NCBI GenBank assembly: GCA_003490025.1
Contig: DNJC01000060.1
Location: 62,001-126,000 of the forward strand
Direction: 5' to 3'
From: Geobacter sp.
Lineage (GTDB): Bacteria > Desulfobacterota > Desulfuromonadia > Geobacterales > Geobacteraceae
Length of the DNA stretch: 64,000 nt
The notes under the pieces are model-generated. The model had not been told where the DNA came from. It was given only the letters and a program-made list of their open reading frames with translations, and searched no databases. The position numbers were made by a program, and so were the translations under genes. Positions 42,001 through 48,614 of the stretch are shown in pieces. How positions within the stretch are numbered: position 1 is the stretch's first letter; every line of letters starts with the position of its first letter.

Positions 42001-42296
42001 ATCCAGAAGTACTGGTTGTCCGCGTAGCGCATCATCCGGATGCGCGTCATCGCCCTGCTCTGCGCCTCTTGCAGGGAGAATTCTCCCTTTTGCGCGCGCT
42101 GATCGTATTCGGCCAGCAGCTCGACGGGGAGGTCGACCACCGATCTCAGCGTGTCTTCTCTTTCGGCCAGGACCCTCTGCTCCAGGTTGGGCAACAGATA
42201 AAGGAAGTTCACCGCCGTGACAATAAGGATAGTAACCAGAGAAATGCTCATTACCTTCGTAGCGATCTTCCAATCCTTGAACTTGCTGATCTGCAT
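39018..42296 (-). CDS. Methyl-accepting chemotaxis protein: Cache-HAMP-PAS-PAS-signalling domain with cysteine-rich PAS pair
   Basis: 1092 aa from the ATG at 42296 (GGGAGA upstream). Helix 1 (VMSISLVTILIVTAVNFLYL) is followed by a single Cache domain (MRYADNQYFWINDLNARVIM, KPWGWVVGSGLHMDDL), helix 2 near residue 195, and HAMP. Two PAS domains (near residues 350-470 and 580-700) each have MPxPAMIID then a cysteine cluster: KCYDHFKTSDCKTGNCACGR and KCYDHFKTSDCKSSNCACAQ. HAMP-like linkers lie between them, then the signalling domain (ARQTNLLALNAAIEAARAGE). The Cache fold senses small periplasmic ligands; the cysteine clusters could bind a metal or Fe-S centre, or sense redox. A short tail follows, without the NWETF methyltransferase tether. 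Confidence 0.9.
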   Translation of the reverse strand: MQISKFKDWKIATKVMSISLVTILIVTAVNFLYLLPNLEQRVLAEREDTLRSVVDLPVELLAEYDQRAQKGEFSLQEAQSRAMTRIRMMRYADNQYFWINDLNARVIMHPIKPELEGKDQSGTKDPNGKALFIEMAEVAKAKGSGIVEYLWPKPGSTVPVSKLSYVKLYKPWGWVVGSGLHMDDLHQVMAAMRWKMMGITAALAFAVLMMGYLVAGRIGKNIGRLIKVADDLALGDIDVEIEIDSRDETGKLAESFRKMVDNIAEAAKMAEKVAAGDLTVDCRAKSDKDILSKNLKITVEAVKAMAADADMLAKAAVEGKLFLRADASKHQGEYRKIIEGVNSTIARLVGLLDTMPAPAMIIDKDFNVMYMNEIGAKVGGRTQTEVAGRKCYDHFKTSDCKTGNCACGRAMQGGVVANSETDAHPAGVDLEIAYTGMPLYNEAGHVIGAFEVVSDQTAVKSASRLAKKISDYQAAETKKLVHGLDKLAKGDVNFSLTTEAADSDTNEAKEIFDSLAGAVNSCVNVIKTLNADAGMLSQATKEGRINTRADAEKHQGAYREIMQGVNEGFATMVGFLDSMPSPAMIIDSDFTVLYMNQLGARVGGKTPAQVAGTKCYDHFKTSDCKSSNCACAQAIANGHEATRETDAHPSAGLDLDISYTAVPIKDGNGKVIGVLEVVTDLTSVKTAARQAKKIADYQDHETKKLVEGLGKLAQGDVSVKLATEPADGDTTGVKETFDTIAAAVNSSVAATRKISEAAKQIAAGDLTIQIVERSPEDELMIALRAMVNKLSEVVTDVKAAADNVAAGSLELSASSEVMSQGASEQAASAEEVSSSMEEMSSNIRQNADNAIQTEKIASKSAKDAKEGGEAVSHTVAAMKEIAGKISIIEEIARQTNLLALNAAIEAARAGEHGKGFAVVASEVRKLAERSQKAAAEISDLSSSSVEIAERAGQMLNHMVPDIQKTAELVMEISAACREQDIGAEQINKAIQQLDQVIQQNASASEETSSTAEELSGQAEQLQDTITFFKVAGGEHSAKRQQPMAQTQARMKPAGKKMLTQAGSLPMERKRVAAVSGGLSLELDNDDSGFETF

Positions 42297-42367
42297 CTGT
42301 CTTCTCCCTCTAGCGATGGAAAGTAATTGCGCGGGAAGTGCCTTTTGTACCCTCCCTCTGTGGTTAA

Positions 42368-42395
42368 TCATCGGCATATAACCGGGGATTCTTTA
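42368..42395 (-). promoter_or_regulatory. Sigma-28-like promoter of the large chemoreceptor
   Basis: On the minus strand TAAA-N16-GCCGATGA matches the FliA consensus apart from one extra spacer base and one or two -10 bases. It lies 72 bp before the ATG. The rest of the gap up to 42648 holds a GC-rich hairpin (42613-42638) after the thioesterase gene and no gene. Confidence 0.55.
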
Positions 42396-42648
42396 TGGGT
42401 AATTGGATATTAACCTTTACGAAAAAGAGGGAAAATGTAGGCAGGATTATTGCCGCTGCAGGCAGTGACATGTCTTTACGGGACCGAGAGAGAGCTGCAG
42501 CCGGTTCGGTTGACAGTGCAACTGGGAATAGTTCTTGCGGGGGTGCGTCGTGAGAGAGTAAAAGGTGCGGGGTTGCCAGTGAGCGGGAGGGGAGGGGGGA
42601 AGTTGCTGGAACCCGCGGCGGCAGGCGTGCCGCCGCGGACCGATGTGA

Positions 42649-43134
42649 CTATTTGCCGGGGATGGTGATGCAGAGGCACTGCGCCTCGGCGAAGGTGGTC
42701 TCGCCGCGGAAGATGCGGCCATGCACCATCACCTTGCGCCCCTCCGCGGAGACCACACGGCTTTCCACCGTTACCACCTGTTGCAGCGGCAGCATGTTGC
42801 GAAAGCTCACGTTGAGGTTCCCTACCACGATAGGGTAGCCGGCAGCCCAGGCCGCGAGGCCGAGGGACTCGTCCATGATCGCCGCGATCGCTCCGCCGTG
42901 CGCGTGTCCCGGGGGACCTTCCGCCTCGGGACCGAGCCAGTAGCGCGCGTGGAGATGTCTGTCGGCGTCGCGATAGTAGCGCGCCCGGAAACGGTCCCCG
43001 TGGGTGTCGCCGGAGACAAAGCGCAGCGAATCGCCCACAAGCGACGGCGCATCGAAAGGGATCCAGCCGGGATCGCCGCTGAGATCGATCTCTGTGGGTT
43101 CGTTGTCATGGACTTTCAAGGCTGATTCTGACAC
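42649..43134 (-). CDS. PaaI-family acyl-CoA thioesterase (hot-dog fold)
   Basis: 161 aa with a GTG start at 43134, chosen because GGAGGAACATA lies just upstream. The hot-dog motif is GHAHGGAIAAIMDESLGLAA (HGGxxxxxxDE), followed by VGNLNVSFRNMLPLQQVVTV. Members hydrolyse thioesters such as aryl- or acyl-CoA. The substrate is unknown; neighbours do not define a pathway. The longer reading upstream of the GTG is Arg/Pro-rich and unlikely. Confidence 0.82.
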   Translation of the reverse strand: MSESALKVHDNEPTEIDLSGDPGWIPFDAPSLVGDSLRFVSGDTHGDRFRARYYRDADRHLHARYWLGPEAEGPPGHAHGGAIAAIMDESLGLAAWAAGYPIVVGNLNVSFRNMLPLQQVVTVESRVVSAEGRKVMVHGRIFRGETTFAEAQCLCITIPGK

Positions 43135-43308
43135 TATGTTCCTCCTTGGAGTGTGGCGTATGCGGTGAGGCAGGCGGTACCTTAACAAAGTTTGCCGCGG
43201 AAATAAAGGGGATGCCATCGCCCGCCGCAGGGATGCCGGAAACGGGTCGGCGGCCAATTGGTCTGACCTGATAACGAGCAGTTATGCCTATTTGATAACT
43301 GAATTCAG

Positions 43309-43337
43309 TTGACAGTTTCCCCCGTAAAGCGTAAACA
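43309..43337 (+). promoter_or_regulatory. Possible sigma-70 promoter of the histidine kinase gene
   Basis: TTGACA-N17-TAAACA ends right at the ATG at 43338. If it is real, that ATG cannot be the start, and 43377 is favoured. Confidence 0.4.
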
Positions 43338-43376
43338 ATGGCAGCGGGAAGTCCAACAATGCCGGAGCTGCCGTAT

Positions 43377-45023
43377 ATGCAAGAGAAACCTGCAACACTG
43401 CACGGGGGGCAAGACGAAATGCCGGAGATCGACTCCCCGCAGGCAGAGCGGTTGCTGCATGAACTGCAGGCCCGCCTTGCCGAGGCGGAGGCGGAAAACG
43501 TCGAACTGCGCCGGCTCTGCGCCGAAAAGGGTGCCCTGATCGAGGCCCTGAGCAAAAACGAGTCGAGCTTTCGCGCCCAGTACAACGACACCCCCGTCAT
43601 GCTGCATTCCATCGACAGGGACGGGGTCGTGCTGGGGGTCAGCAACTACTGGCTAGAGGTTCTCGGCTACCGGCGCGACGAGGTGATAGGTCGCAGGTCC
43701 ACCGACTTCCTCACCGCTGCATCGCGCAGTTATGCCGAGCAGGTGGTACTCCCGGAATTTTTCCGCACCGGGTTCTGCAGGAACATCAACTACCAGCTGG
43801 TGAAAAAGAGCGGCGAGGTCCTGGACGTGCTCCTCTCCGCTTCGGCTGAGCGCGACGCCCAGGGGGAAATCATCCGCTCCTTCGCCGTCATGACCGACGT
43901 CACCGAGTGGAAAGCCGCCGAAACGGCCCTCAAGGCAAGCGAGGAACGCTTCCGGATGATCGTCGAGACCTCCCAGGAGGGGATCCTCGGCGCGGACGCA
44001 GCCGGCACGCTCACCTACGTGAACCGCCAGTTCGCCGAGATGCTCGGCCTCGAGGTCGGCGACGTCCTCGGCCGTCCCTTCATCGACCTGGTCGACACCT
44101 GCCTGCATGACGACATAGTCGCCAAGCTGAAAAGCAGGGAGCAGGGGGTGTCCGAATACTACGAGACCATCCTGGTGCGCAAAGACGGCTCGAAGGTGTG
44201 GGCCAGCGTCTCCGCCATTCCGGTAAAGGGGGGAGACGGGGAATACACCGGCTCCTTCGCCATGGTTTCCGACATCACCAGGAGGAAGCAGGCGGCCGAG
44301 GAGATCGAGGTGCTGCACACACACCTCTCGGCACGCGCCTGCGAGCTGGAGATGGCCAACGAGGATCTCGAGGCGTTCAGCTACACCGTCTCGCACGACC
44401 TCCGCAGGCCGCTTACCGCCATCAACGGGTACAGCCAGGTGATCATCGAGCTGTTCGGCAAGGAGTTGAACCCGCAGTGCAAGGAGTACGTGCAGGAGAT
44501 CCTGAAGGGAAGCATCAGGATGAACCACCTGATCGACACGCTGCTCAACTTCTCCCGCAGAAACAGCGGCAACTTTACGCGCGAAGAGCTGGACTTGAGC
44601 GAGATGGTGCAAGAGATCATGGCGGAGTTGAGCTTCACCGAACCGCAGCGCAAGGTGACGTGCATCGTGCAGCCGGGGGTAAGGTGCGAGGCTAACTCCC
44701 ACCTTCTGCACGTGGTGCTCGACAACCTCCTCGGCAACGCCTGGAAGTACTCGGCCAAGAAGGCCGACGGCGTCATCGAGTTCGGCGTCACCGAGCAGCG
44801 GGGAGAGAGAGTCTATTTCATCCGCGACAACGGCGCCGGGTTCGACATGGGCCAGGCGGACCGCCTTTTCACGCCGTTCCAGCGTCTGCACACCGCGCAG
44901 GATTTCCTGGGGACAGGGATCGGCCTGGCCAGCGTGCAGCGCATCATCGAGCGCCACGGCGGCGAGATCTGGGCGGAGGGTGAACCCGGCAAGGGTGCGA
45001 CCTTCTACTTCACCCTCGGCTAA
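43377..45023 (+). CDS. PAS-PAS sensor histidine kinase
   Basis: About 548 aa. There is no membrane helix, so it is cytoplasmic. A short coiled-coil (LLHELQARLAEAEAENVELR) leads into two PAS domains (NDTPVMLHSIDRDGVVLGVS and the second starting FRMIVETSQEGILGADAAGT). The phosphorylated His is in FSYTVSHDLRRPLTAINGYS. N, G1 and G2 boxes are NNLLGNAWKYSA-like (DNLLGNAWKYSAKK), IRDNGAGFDMG and GTGIGLASVQRII. ATG 43377 has GGAG nine bases upstream; 43338 and 43419 are the alternatives. No response regulator is adjacent, so it is an orphan kinase. The 3' end overlaps the convergent MerR gene by 4 bp. Confidence 0.85.
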   Translation: MQEKPATLHGGQDEMPEIDSPQAERLLHELQARLAEAEAENVELRRLCAEKGALIEALSKNESSFRAQYNDTPVMLHSIDRDGVVLGVSNYWLEVLGYRRDEVIGRRSTDFLTAASRSYAEQVVLPEFFRTGFCRNINYQLVKKSGEVLDVLLSASAERDAQGEIIRSFAVMTDVTEWKAAETALKASEERFRMIVETSQEGILGADAAGTLTYVNRQFAEMLGLEVGDVLGRPFIDLVDTCLHDDIVAKLKSREQGVSEYYETILVRKDGSKVWASVSAIPVKGGDGEYTGSFAMVSDITRRKQAAEEIEVLHTHLSARACELEMANEDLEAFSYTVSHDLRRPLTAINGYSQVIIELFGKELNPQCKEYVQEILKGSIRMNHLIDTLLNFSRRNSGNFTREELDLSEMVQEIMAELSFTEPQRKVTCIVQPGVRCEANSHLLHVVLDNLLGNAWKYSAKKADGVIEFGVTEQRGERVYFIRDNGAGFDMGQADRLFTPFQRLHTAQDFLGTGIGLASVQRIIERHGGEIWAEGEPGKGATFYFTLG

Positions 45024-45421
45024 CCCCCCGGCGCCACCCTTTTCATCATCTTCTGCCGGTACCCCACGATTTCCTTCCTGAGCGACGCCAGCCCGGTGAC
45101 CTTCTGGTCGACCGTCTCTATATGCTGGTCCAGGATCTCGATCAGCCGGGGGATCATCCGCTCCGTCTGCTTCGCGTTGCCGTAGGCAACGTAGAGATCC
45201 TGCATCTCCTTTATGCTCAGTCCCAGTTCCTTCAGCTTCAGGATGAACTTGATCCTCCTGAAGTAGTAGGGCGTGTACCCCCTGACGGCGCCATCCAACC
45301 TCTGCACCGATTCGATTATCCCAACTTCTTCCCAGTACCGTAGCGTCCTCGTGGTCAGGCCGTACTCCTTGGCCAGGTCCCCGATCGATACCGCCGTCTC
45401 GCCTTCTCTCAGCTCATTCAT
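45020..45421 (-). CDS. MerR family transcriptional regulator
   Basis: 133 aa from the ATG at 45421 (AAAGGTG upstream). The winged helix is SIGDLAKEYGLTTRTLRYWE then EVGIIESVQRLDGAVRGYTP, followed by the dimerisation helix. There is no cysteine pair for metal binding, so it is of the metabolite-responsive type (LiuR- or PA-catabolism-like). It is divergent from the CoA-transferase operon, whose promoter carries the same ACGTAAACT element that lies next to its own start. It is the likely regulator of both. Confidence 0.85.
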   Translation of the reverse strand: MNELREGETAVSIGDLAKEYGLTTRTLRYWEEVGIIESVQRLDGAVRGYTPYYFRRIKFILKLKELGLSIKEMQDLYVAYGNAKQTERMIPRLIEILDQHIETVDQKVTGLASLRKEIVGYRQKMMKRVAPGG

Positions 45422-45434
45422 CCGTTTCACCTTT

Positions 45435-45443
45435 ACGTAAACT
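45435..45443. promoter_or_regulatory. Candidate MerR operator half, copy 1 (ACGTAAACT)
   Basis: TTTACGTAAACTTCC lies 14-22 bp upstream of the MerR start codon. ACGTAAACT recurs at 45579-45587. The sequence resembles LiuR-type operators (TTxACGTxAAC). Confidence 0.45.
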
Positions 45444-45569
45444 TCCAGGACATTCTTAGGGCATATGCGGGACTTTGTCAACCGCTATCGGCGAAGCCCC
45501 GTCTGACGCGGGCTGGCGGGTGACGGTGGAGAAATTCCGTCATTGTATAAAAATATGTTCTATTATTGC

Positions 45570-45598
45570 TTGACATGCACGTAAACTGAAGCTATTTT
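45570..45598 (+). promoter_or_regulatory. Promoter of the CoA-transferase/ActP operon with MerR operator in the spacer
   Basis: TTGACA (45570-45575), a 17-bp spacer and TATTTT (45593-45598). The spacer contains ACGTAAACT (45579-45587), the element found next to the MerR gene; MerR proteins bind between the -35 and -10 boxes. The remaining leader up to 45799 (200 bp) shows no gene. Confidence 0.55.
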
Positions 45599-45799
45599 AT
45601 CCGTCATGTGGATCGTCCATAAACCGAATACGGCGCATACCGCACCTACTTGCATCGTATATTCCCGCGATTACGGACAGACGCTTCTCCCGCCGCATCT
45701 CCAGCTGACGTTAGTGTTAAGGATGGATTGGCGACCCGAGAGGGGCTGACCGAAAGCTTCTCCCGGCGCATTTGATAATCAAACAAAACGGAGGTTGAA

Positions 45800-47359
45800 A
45801 TGAGCGAGCTGCATAAGAGGATCAGGAAGGAGAGCCTGCGCGCGAGGATCATGACCGCGGAAGAGACCATACCGTTTTTCAAGAACGGCATGGATCTCGG
45901 CTGGTCCGGGTTCACCCCGGTGGGGTACCCGAAGGTGGTGCCGGCGGCACTGGCCGATTACGTTGAGCGGAACAACCTGCAGGGGAAGATGCGCTTCAAC
46001 CTCTTCATCGGCGCGTCGATCGGTGCGGAAATAGAGGACCGCTGGGCATCGCTTCAGATGACCGACAAGAGGTGGCCCTACCAGACCGGCAAGGTGGTGC
46101 AAAAACAGGTCAACGACGGCACGGTCCGGATGGGGGACAAGCATCTCTCCCTGTACGCGCAGGACCTGGCCTACGGCTTTTACACGAAGCAAAGGGGAGG
46201 GGGCTTCGATCTCGGGCTCATCGAGGCGAGCGGCATCACCGAGGACGGCTCCATCATACTGGGAGGGTCCATCGGCTGCGCCACCGAGGTGATCCAGCAC
46301 TGCGACAAGCTGATCATCGAGATCAACACGGCCATCCCGTCCTTCGAAGGGATCCACGACATCGTCATGACGGAGCGCCCCCCCTACAAGAAGCCTTACC
46401 TGATCAGCCGGGTGGACGACCGGATCGGCTCGCTGTACGTCCCGTGCGACCCGGACAAGATCGTCGCCATCGTCGAGTCCAAACAGCCGGATCGCGGGCG
46501 CGCGCTTTCCCCCCCCGACGAGGTCTCCGAGCAGATCGCCGCCAACATCATGGACTTCTTCCAGTTCGAGGTGAAGGCGGGTCGCCTCCCGAAGAACCTC
46601 CTGCCGCTGCAGTCGGGCGTCGGCAACATAGCGAACGCCGTGGTCGGGGGGATGGTCAAGGGGCCCTTCTCCAACATCAAGGTCTGGACCGAGGTGATCC
46701 AGGACACCATGCTCGACTTCTTCGATTCCGGGAAGCTCGACTTCGCCTCCTCCACCTCGCTCTCCCTCTCGGAAGGGGGCTTCAAGCGCCTCTACGACAA
46801 CTGGGACTTCTACGTGAACAAGGTGGTGCTGCGCCCCATGCAGATCAGCAACAACCCGGAGCCGATCCGCCGTCTCGGCGTCATCGCCATGAACACGCCG
46901 GTGGAGTTCGACATCTACGGCCACGCGAACTCGACGCTGGTCGGCGGGACCAGGATGATAAACGGCATCGGCGGCTCCGGCGACTTCCTGAGAAACGCCT
47001 ACCTCTCCATCATGCACACCCCCTCCACCCGTCCTTCGAAGACGGATCCGACAGGCATCACCTGCGTGGTCCCGATGGCTCCGCACGTCGACCACACGGA
47101 GCACGACCTCGATATCCTGGTCACGGAGCAGGGGCTTGCCGACCTGCGCGGGCTCTGCCCGAGGGACCGGGCGAAGGAGATCATCGCCAAGTGCGTGCAC
47201 CCCGACTACCGCCCCATCATGCAGGAGTACTTCGAGCGGGCCAGGCGCGAGTGTTTCGAGCTGAAGGTCGGCCACGAGCCGCACATGCTCTTCAAGGTCT
47301 TCAAGATGCAGCAGAGCCTTGCGGAGAAGGGGACCATGAAGATCGCCAACTGGGACTAG
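45800..47359 (+). CDS. Succinyl-CoA:acetate CoA-transferase (acetyl-CoA hydrolase/transferase family)
   Basis: 519 aa. It matches the AarC/Cat1 family: MTAEETIPFFKNGMDLGWSG, PYQTGKVVQKQVNDGTVRMG, and the catalytic Glu region NIKVWTEVIQDTMLDFFDSG. GTRMINGIGGSGDFLRNAYL binds CoA. In Geobacter such enzymes activate acetate with CoA from succinyl-CoA, linking acetate uptake to the TCA cycle. An ACGGAGG-like site precedes the ATG. It is the first gene of an operon with IclR, DUF485 and ActP. Other short carboxylic acids are possible substrates. Confidence 0.92.
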   Translation: MSELHKRIRKESLRARIMTAEETIPFFKNGMDLGWSGFTPVGYPKVVPAALADYVERNNLQGKMRFNLFIGASIGAEIEDRWASLQMTDKRWPYQTGKVVQKQVNDGTVRMGDKHLSLYAQDLAYGFYTKQRGGGFDLGLIEASGITEDGSIILGGSIGCATEVIQHCDKLIIEINTAIPSFEGIHDIVMTERPPYKKPYLISRVDDRIGSLYVPCDPDKIVAIVESKQPDRGRALSPPDEVSEQIAANIMDFFQFEVKAGRLPKNLLPLQSGVGNIANAVVGGMVKGPFSNIKVWTEVIQDTMLDFFDSGKLDFASSTSLSLSEGGFKRLYDNWDFYVNKVVLRPMQISNNPEPIRRLGVIAMNTPVEFDIYGHANSTLVGGTRMINGIGGSGDFLRNAYLSIMHTPSTRPSKTDPTGITCVVPMAPHVDHTEHDLDILVTEQGLADLRGLCPRDRAKEIIAKCVHPDYRPIMQEYFERARRECFELKVGHEPHMLFKVFKMQQSLAEKGTMKIANWD

Positions 47360-47373
47360 CGGAGAGTGCGGTC

Positions 47374-48219
47374 ATGGAAAAGGATCTGAAAAAGAGGAAC
47401 CGGGTGACGCAGCAGAAACTGGAAAAGGCCGTCGAGTTGCTGGAGGTCCTGGCCGACGAGGAGCAGGAGTGTTCCCTGTCGGCGCTCGCCAAGAGGATCG
47501 GGGTGAGCAGGTACAAGACGATGCGCCTTCTGGAGAGCCTGCAGAACAAGGGGGTGGTGCAGTGCGCCGTCGAGAGCGGACGCTACAACCGCTCCTGCGC
47601 AGAACTTCTGAGCCGGAGGCTTCAGAAGAAGGCGGGGCGCTTCAGGCATGCGAGGGTGATGGAATCGTTTTTGCGCCGCAGCCACGAGACCGGCTGCCCG
47701 TCGCTGGTCTCGGAGGCAAGGCCCGTGCTGGAATCCCTGGCGCGACAGCACAACGAGGCGATGTACCTCACCGTGCTCAAGGGGGACGAGGTCCTCTTCG
47801 TCGACATGGTGGACCGGCAGGGGGAGATGAAGGCGGAACCGCTGCTCGGGATGTGCTACCCCTTTTTCAGCAACGCCGCCGGCAAGGCGATGCGCTCCAT
47901 CGACTCCTGGGACCTCCTGGAAAAAATCGGCAAGAGGTGGCGCCGCGGCCAGCCGGGTTTCCCGGACCTCGCCATCTTCAAGGGCGAACTGGAGCTGATC
48001 CGGGAACAGGGGGTCGCCGTCGACTGCGGCGGCCTCGGCGAGGGGATCGTCACCGTGGCGGTGGCTGTCAGGGATTACGCGGGGAAGGTGGTCGGAGCGG
48101 TCGCCATGCTCGGCCCCTCGTTCAGGATGATCGGCGCAAGGCTGGAGCAGGAAATCATACCGTCGCTGCGGGTGGGGGGGGAGTTGCTCTCCACGAAGTT
48201 CGGCTACGTCCGTCAGTGA
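47374..48219 (+). CDS. IclR family transcriptional regulator
   Basis: 281 aa. The winged helix is KAVELLEVLADEEQECSLSA then LAKRIGVSRYKTMRLLESLQ. The effector domain has YLTVLKGDEVLFVDMVDRQG, PFFSNAAGKAMRSID and GEGIVTVAVAVRDYAGKVVG. The gene starts 14 bp after the CoA-transferase stop and precedes the DUF485/ActP pair, so it probably regulates this operon in response to an acid or acyl-CoA. Together with the MerR gene it gives the operon two possible regulators. It is not a close match of the IclR protein at 18580. Confidence 0.87.
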   Translation: MEKDLKKRNRVTQQKLEKAVELLEVLADEEQECSLSALAKRIGVSRYKTMRLLESLQNKGVVQCAVESGRYNRSCAELLSRRLQKKAGRFRHARVMESFLRRSHETGCPSLVSEARPVLESLARQHNEAMYLTVLKGDEVLFVDMVDRQGEMKAEPLLGMCYPFFSNAAGKAMRSIDSWDLLEKIGKRWRRGQPGFPDLAIFKGELELIREQGVAVDCGGLGEGIVTVAVAVRDYAGKVVGAVAMLGPSFRMIGARLEQEIIPSLRVGGELLSTKFGYVRQ

Positions 48220-48290
48220 AATGCGGCTTTGCCTCAGGAGGAGGGGCCTCCTGGGACGCGGGCCTTACCATCGACAAAAGGAGTGAGACC

Positions 48291-48602
48291 ATGGCGGAAA
48301 ACGACAATGTAAGTTGGGAAGCGATCGCCGGCAACAGCAAGTTTATCGAACTGAAGAACAAGAAGAGGAATTTCCTGTTCAGCTGGTGGATCGTCTCCAC
48401 CATCTACTACCTGCTCCTCCCCGTCATCTCCGGTTACTTCCCCGAGACCTTCAACGTCAAGGTGATCGGTCCCATCAACTTCGGCTACCTCTTCATCCTC
48501 TCCCAGTTCGTGGTCGCCATCGGCGTGGCTGCCTATTACGCCCACGTCGCCAACAAGGATTTCGACCGGCTGACCAAGCAGCTGATCGACGCGCTCAAAT
48601 AA
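48291..48602 (+). CDS. DUF485 membrane protein (ActP partner), copy 1
   Basis: 103 aa with two membrane helices (WIVSTIYYLLLPVISGYF and YLFILSQFVVAIGVAAYYAH) and a C-terminal VANKDFDRLTKQL, the DUF485/YjcH signature. DUF485 genes precede ActP-type acetate/cation symporters in many bacteria. It ends 12 bp before the transporter gene. A paralogue (102 aa) is at 59284. The start AAAAGGAG-ATG is clear. Confidence 0.92.
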   Translation: MAENDNVSWEAIAGNSKFIELKNKKRNFLFSWWIVSTIYYLLLPVISGYFPETFNVKVIGPINFGYLFILSQFVVAIGVAAYYAHVANKDFDRLTKQLIDALK

Positions 48603-48614
48603 AAGGAGGAGACC

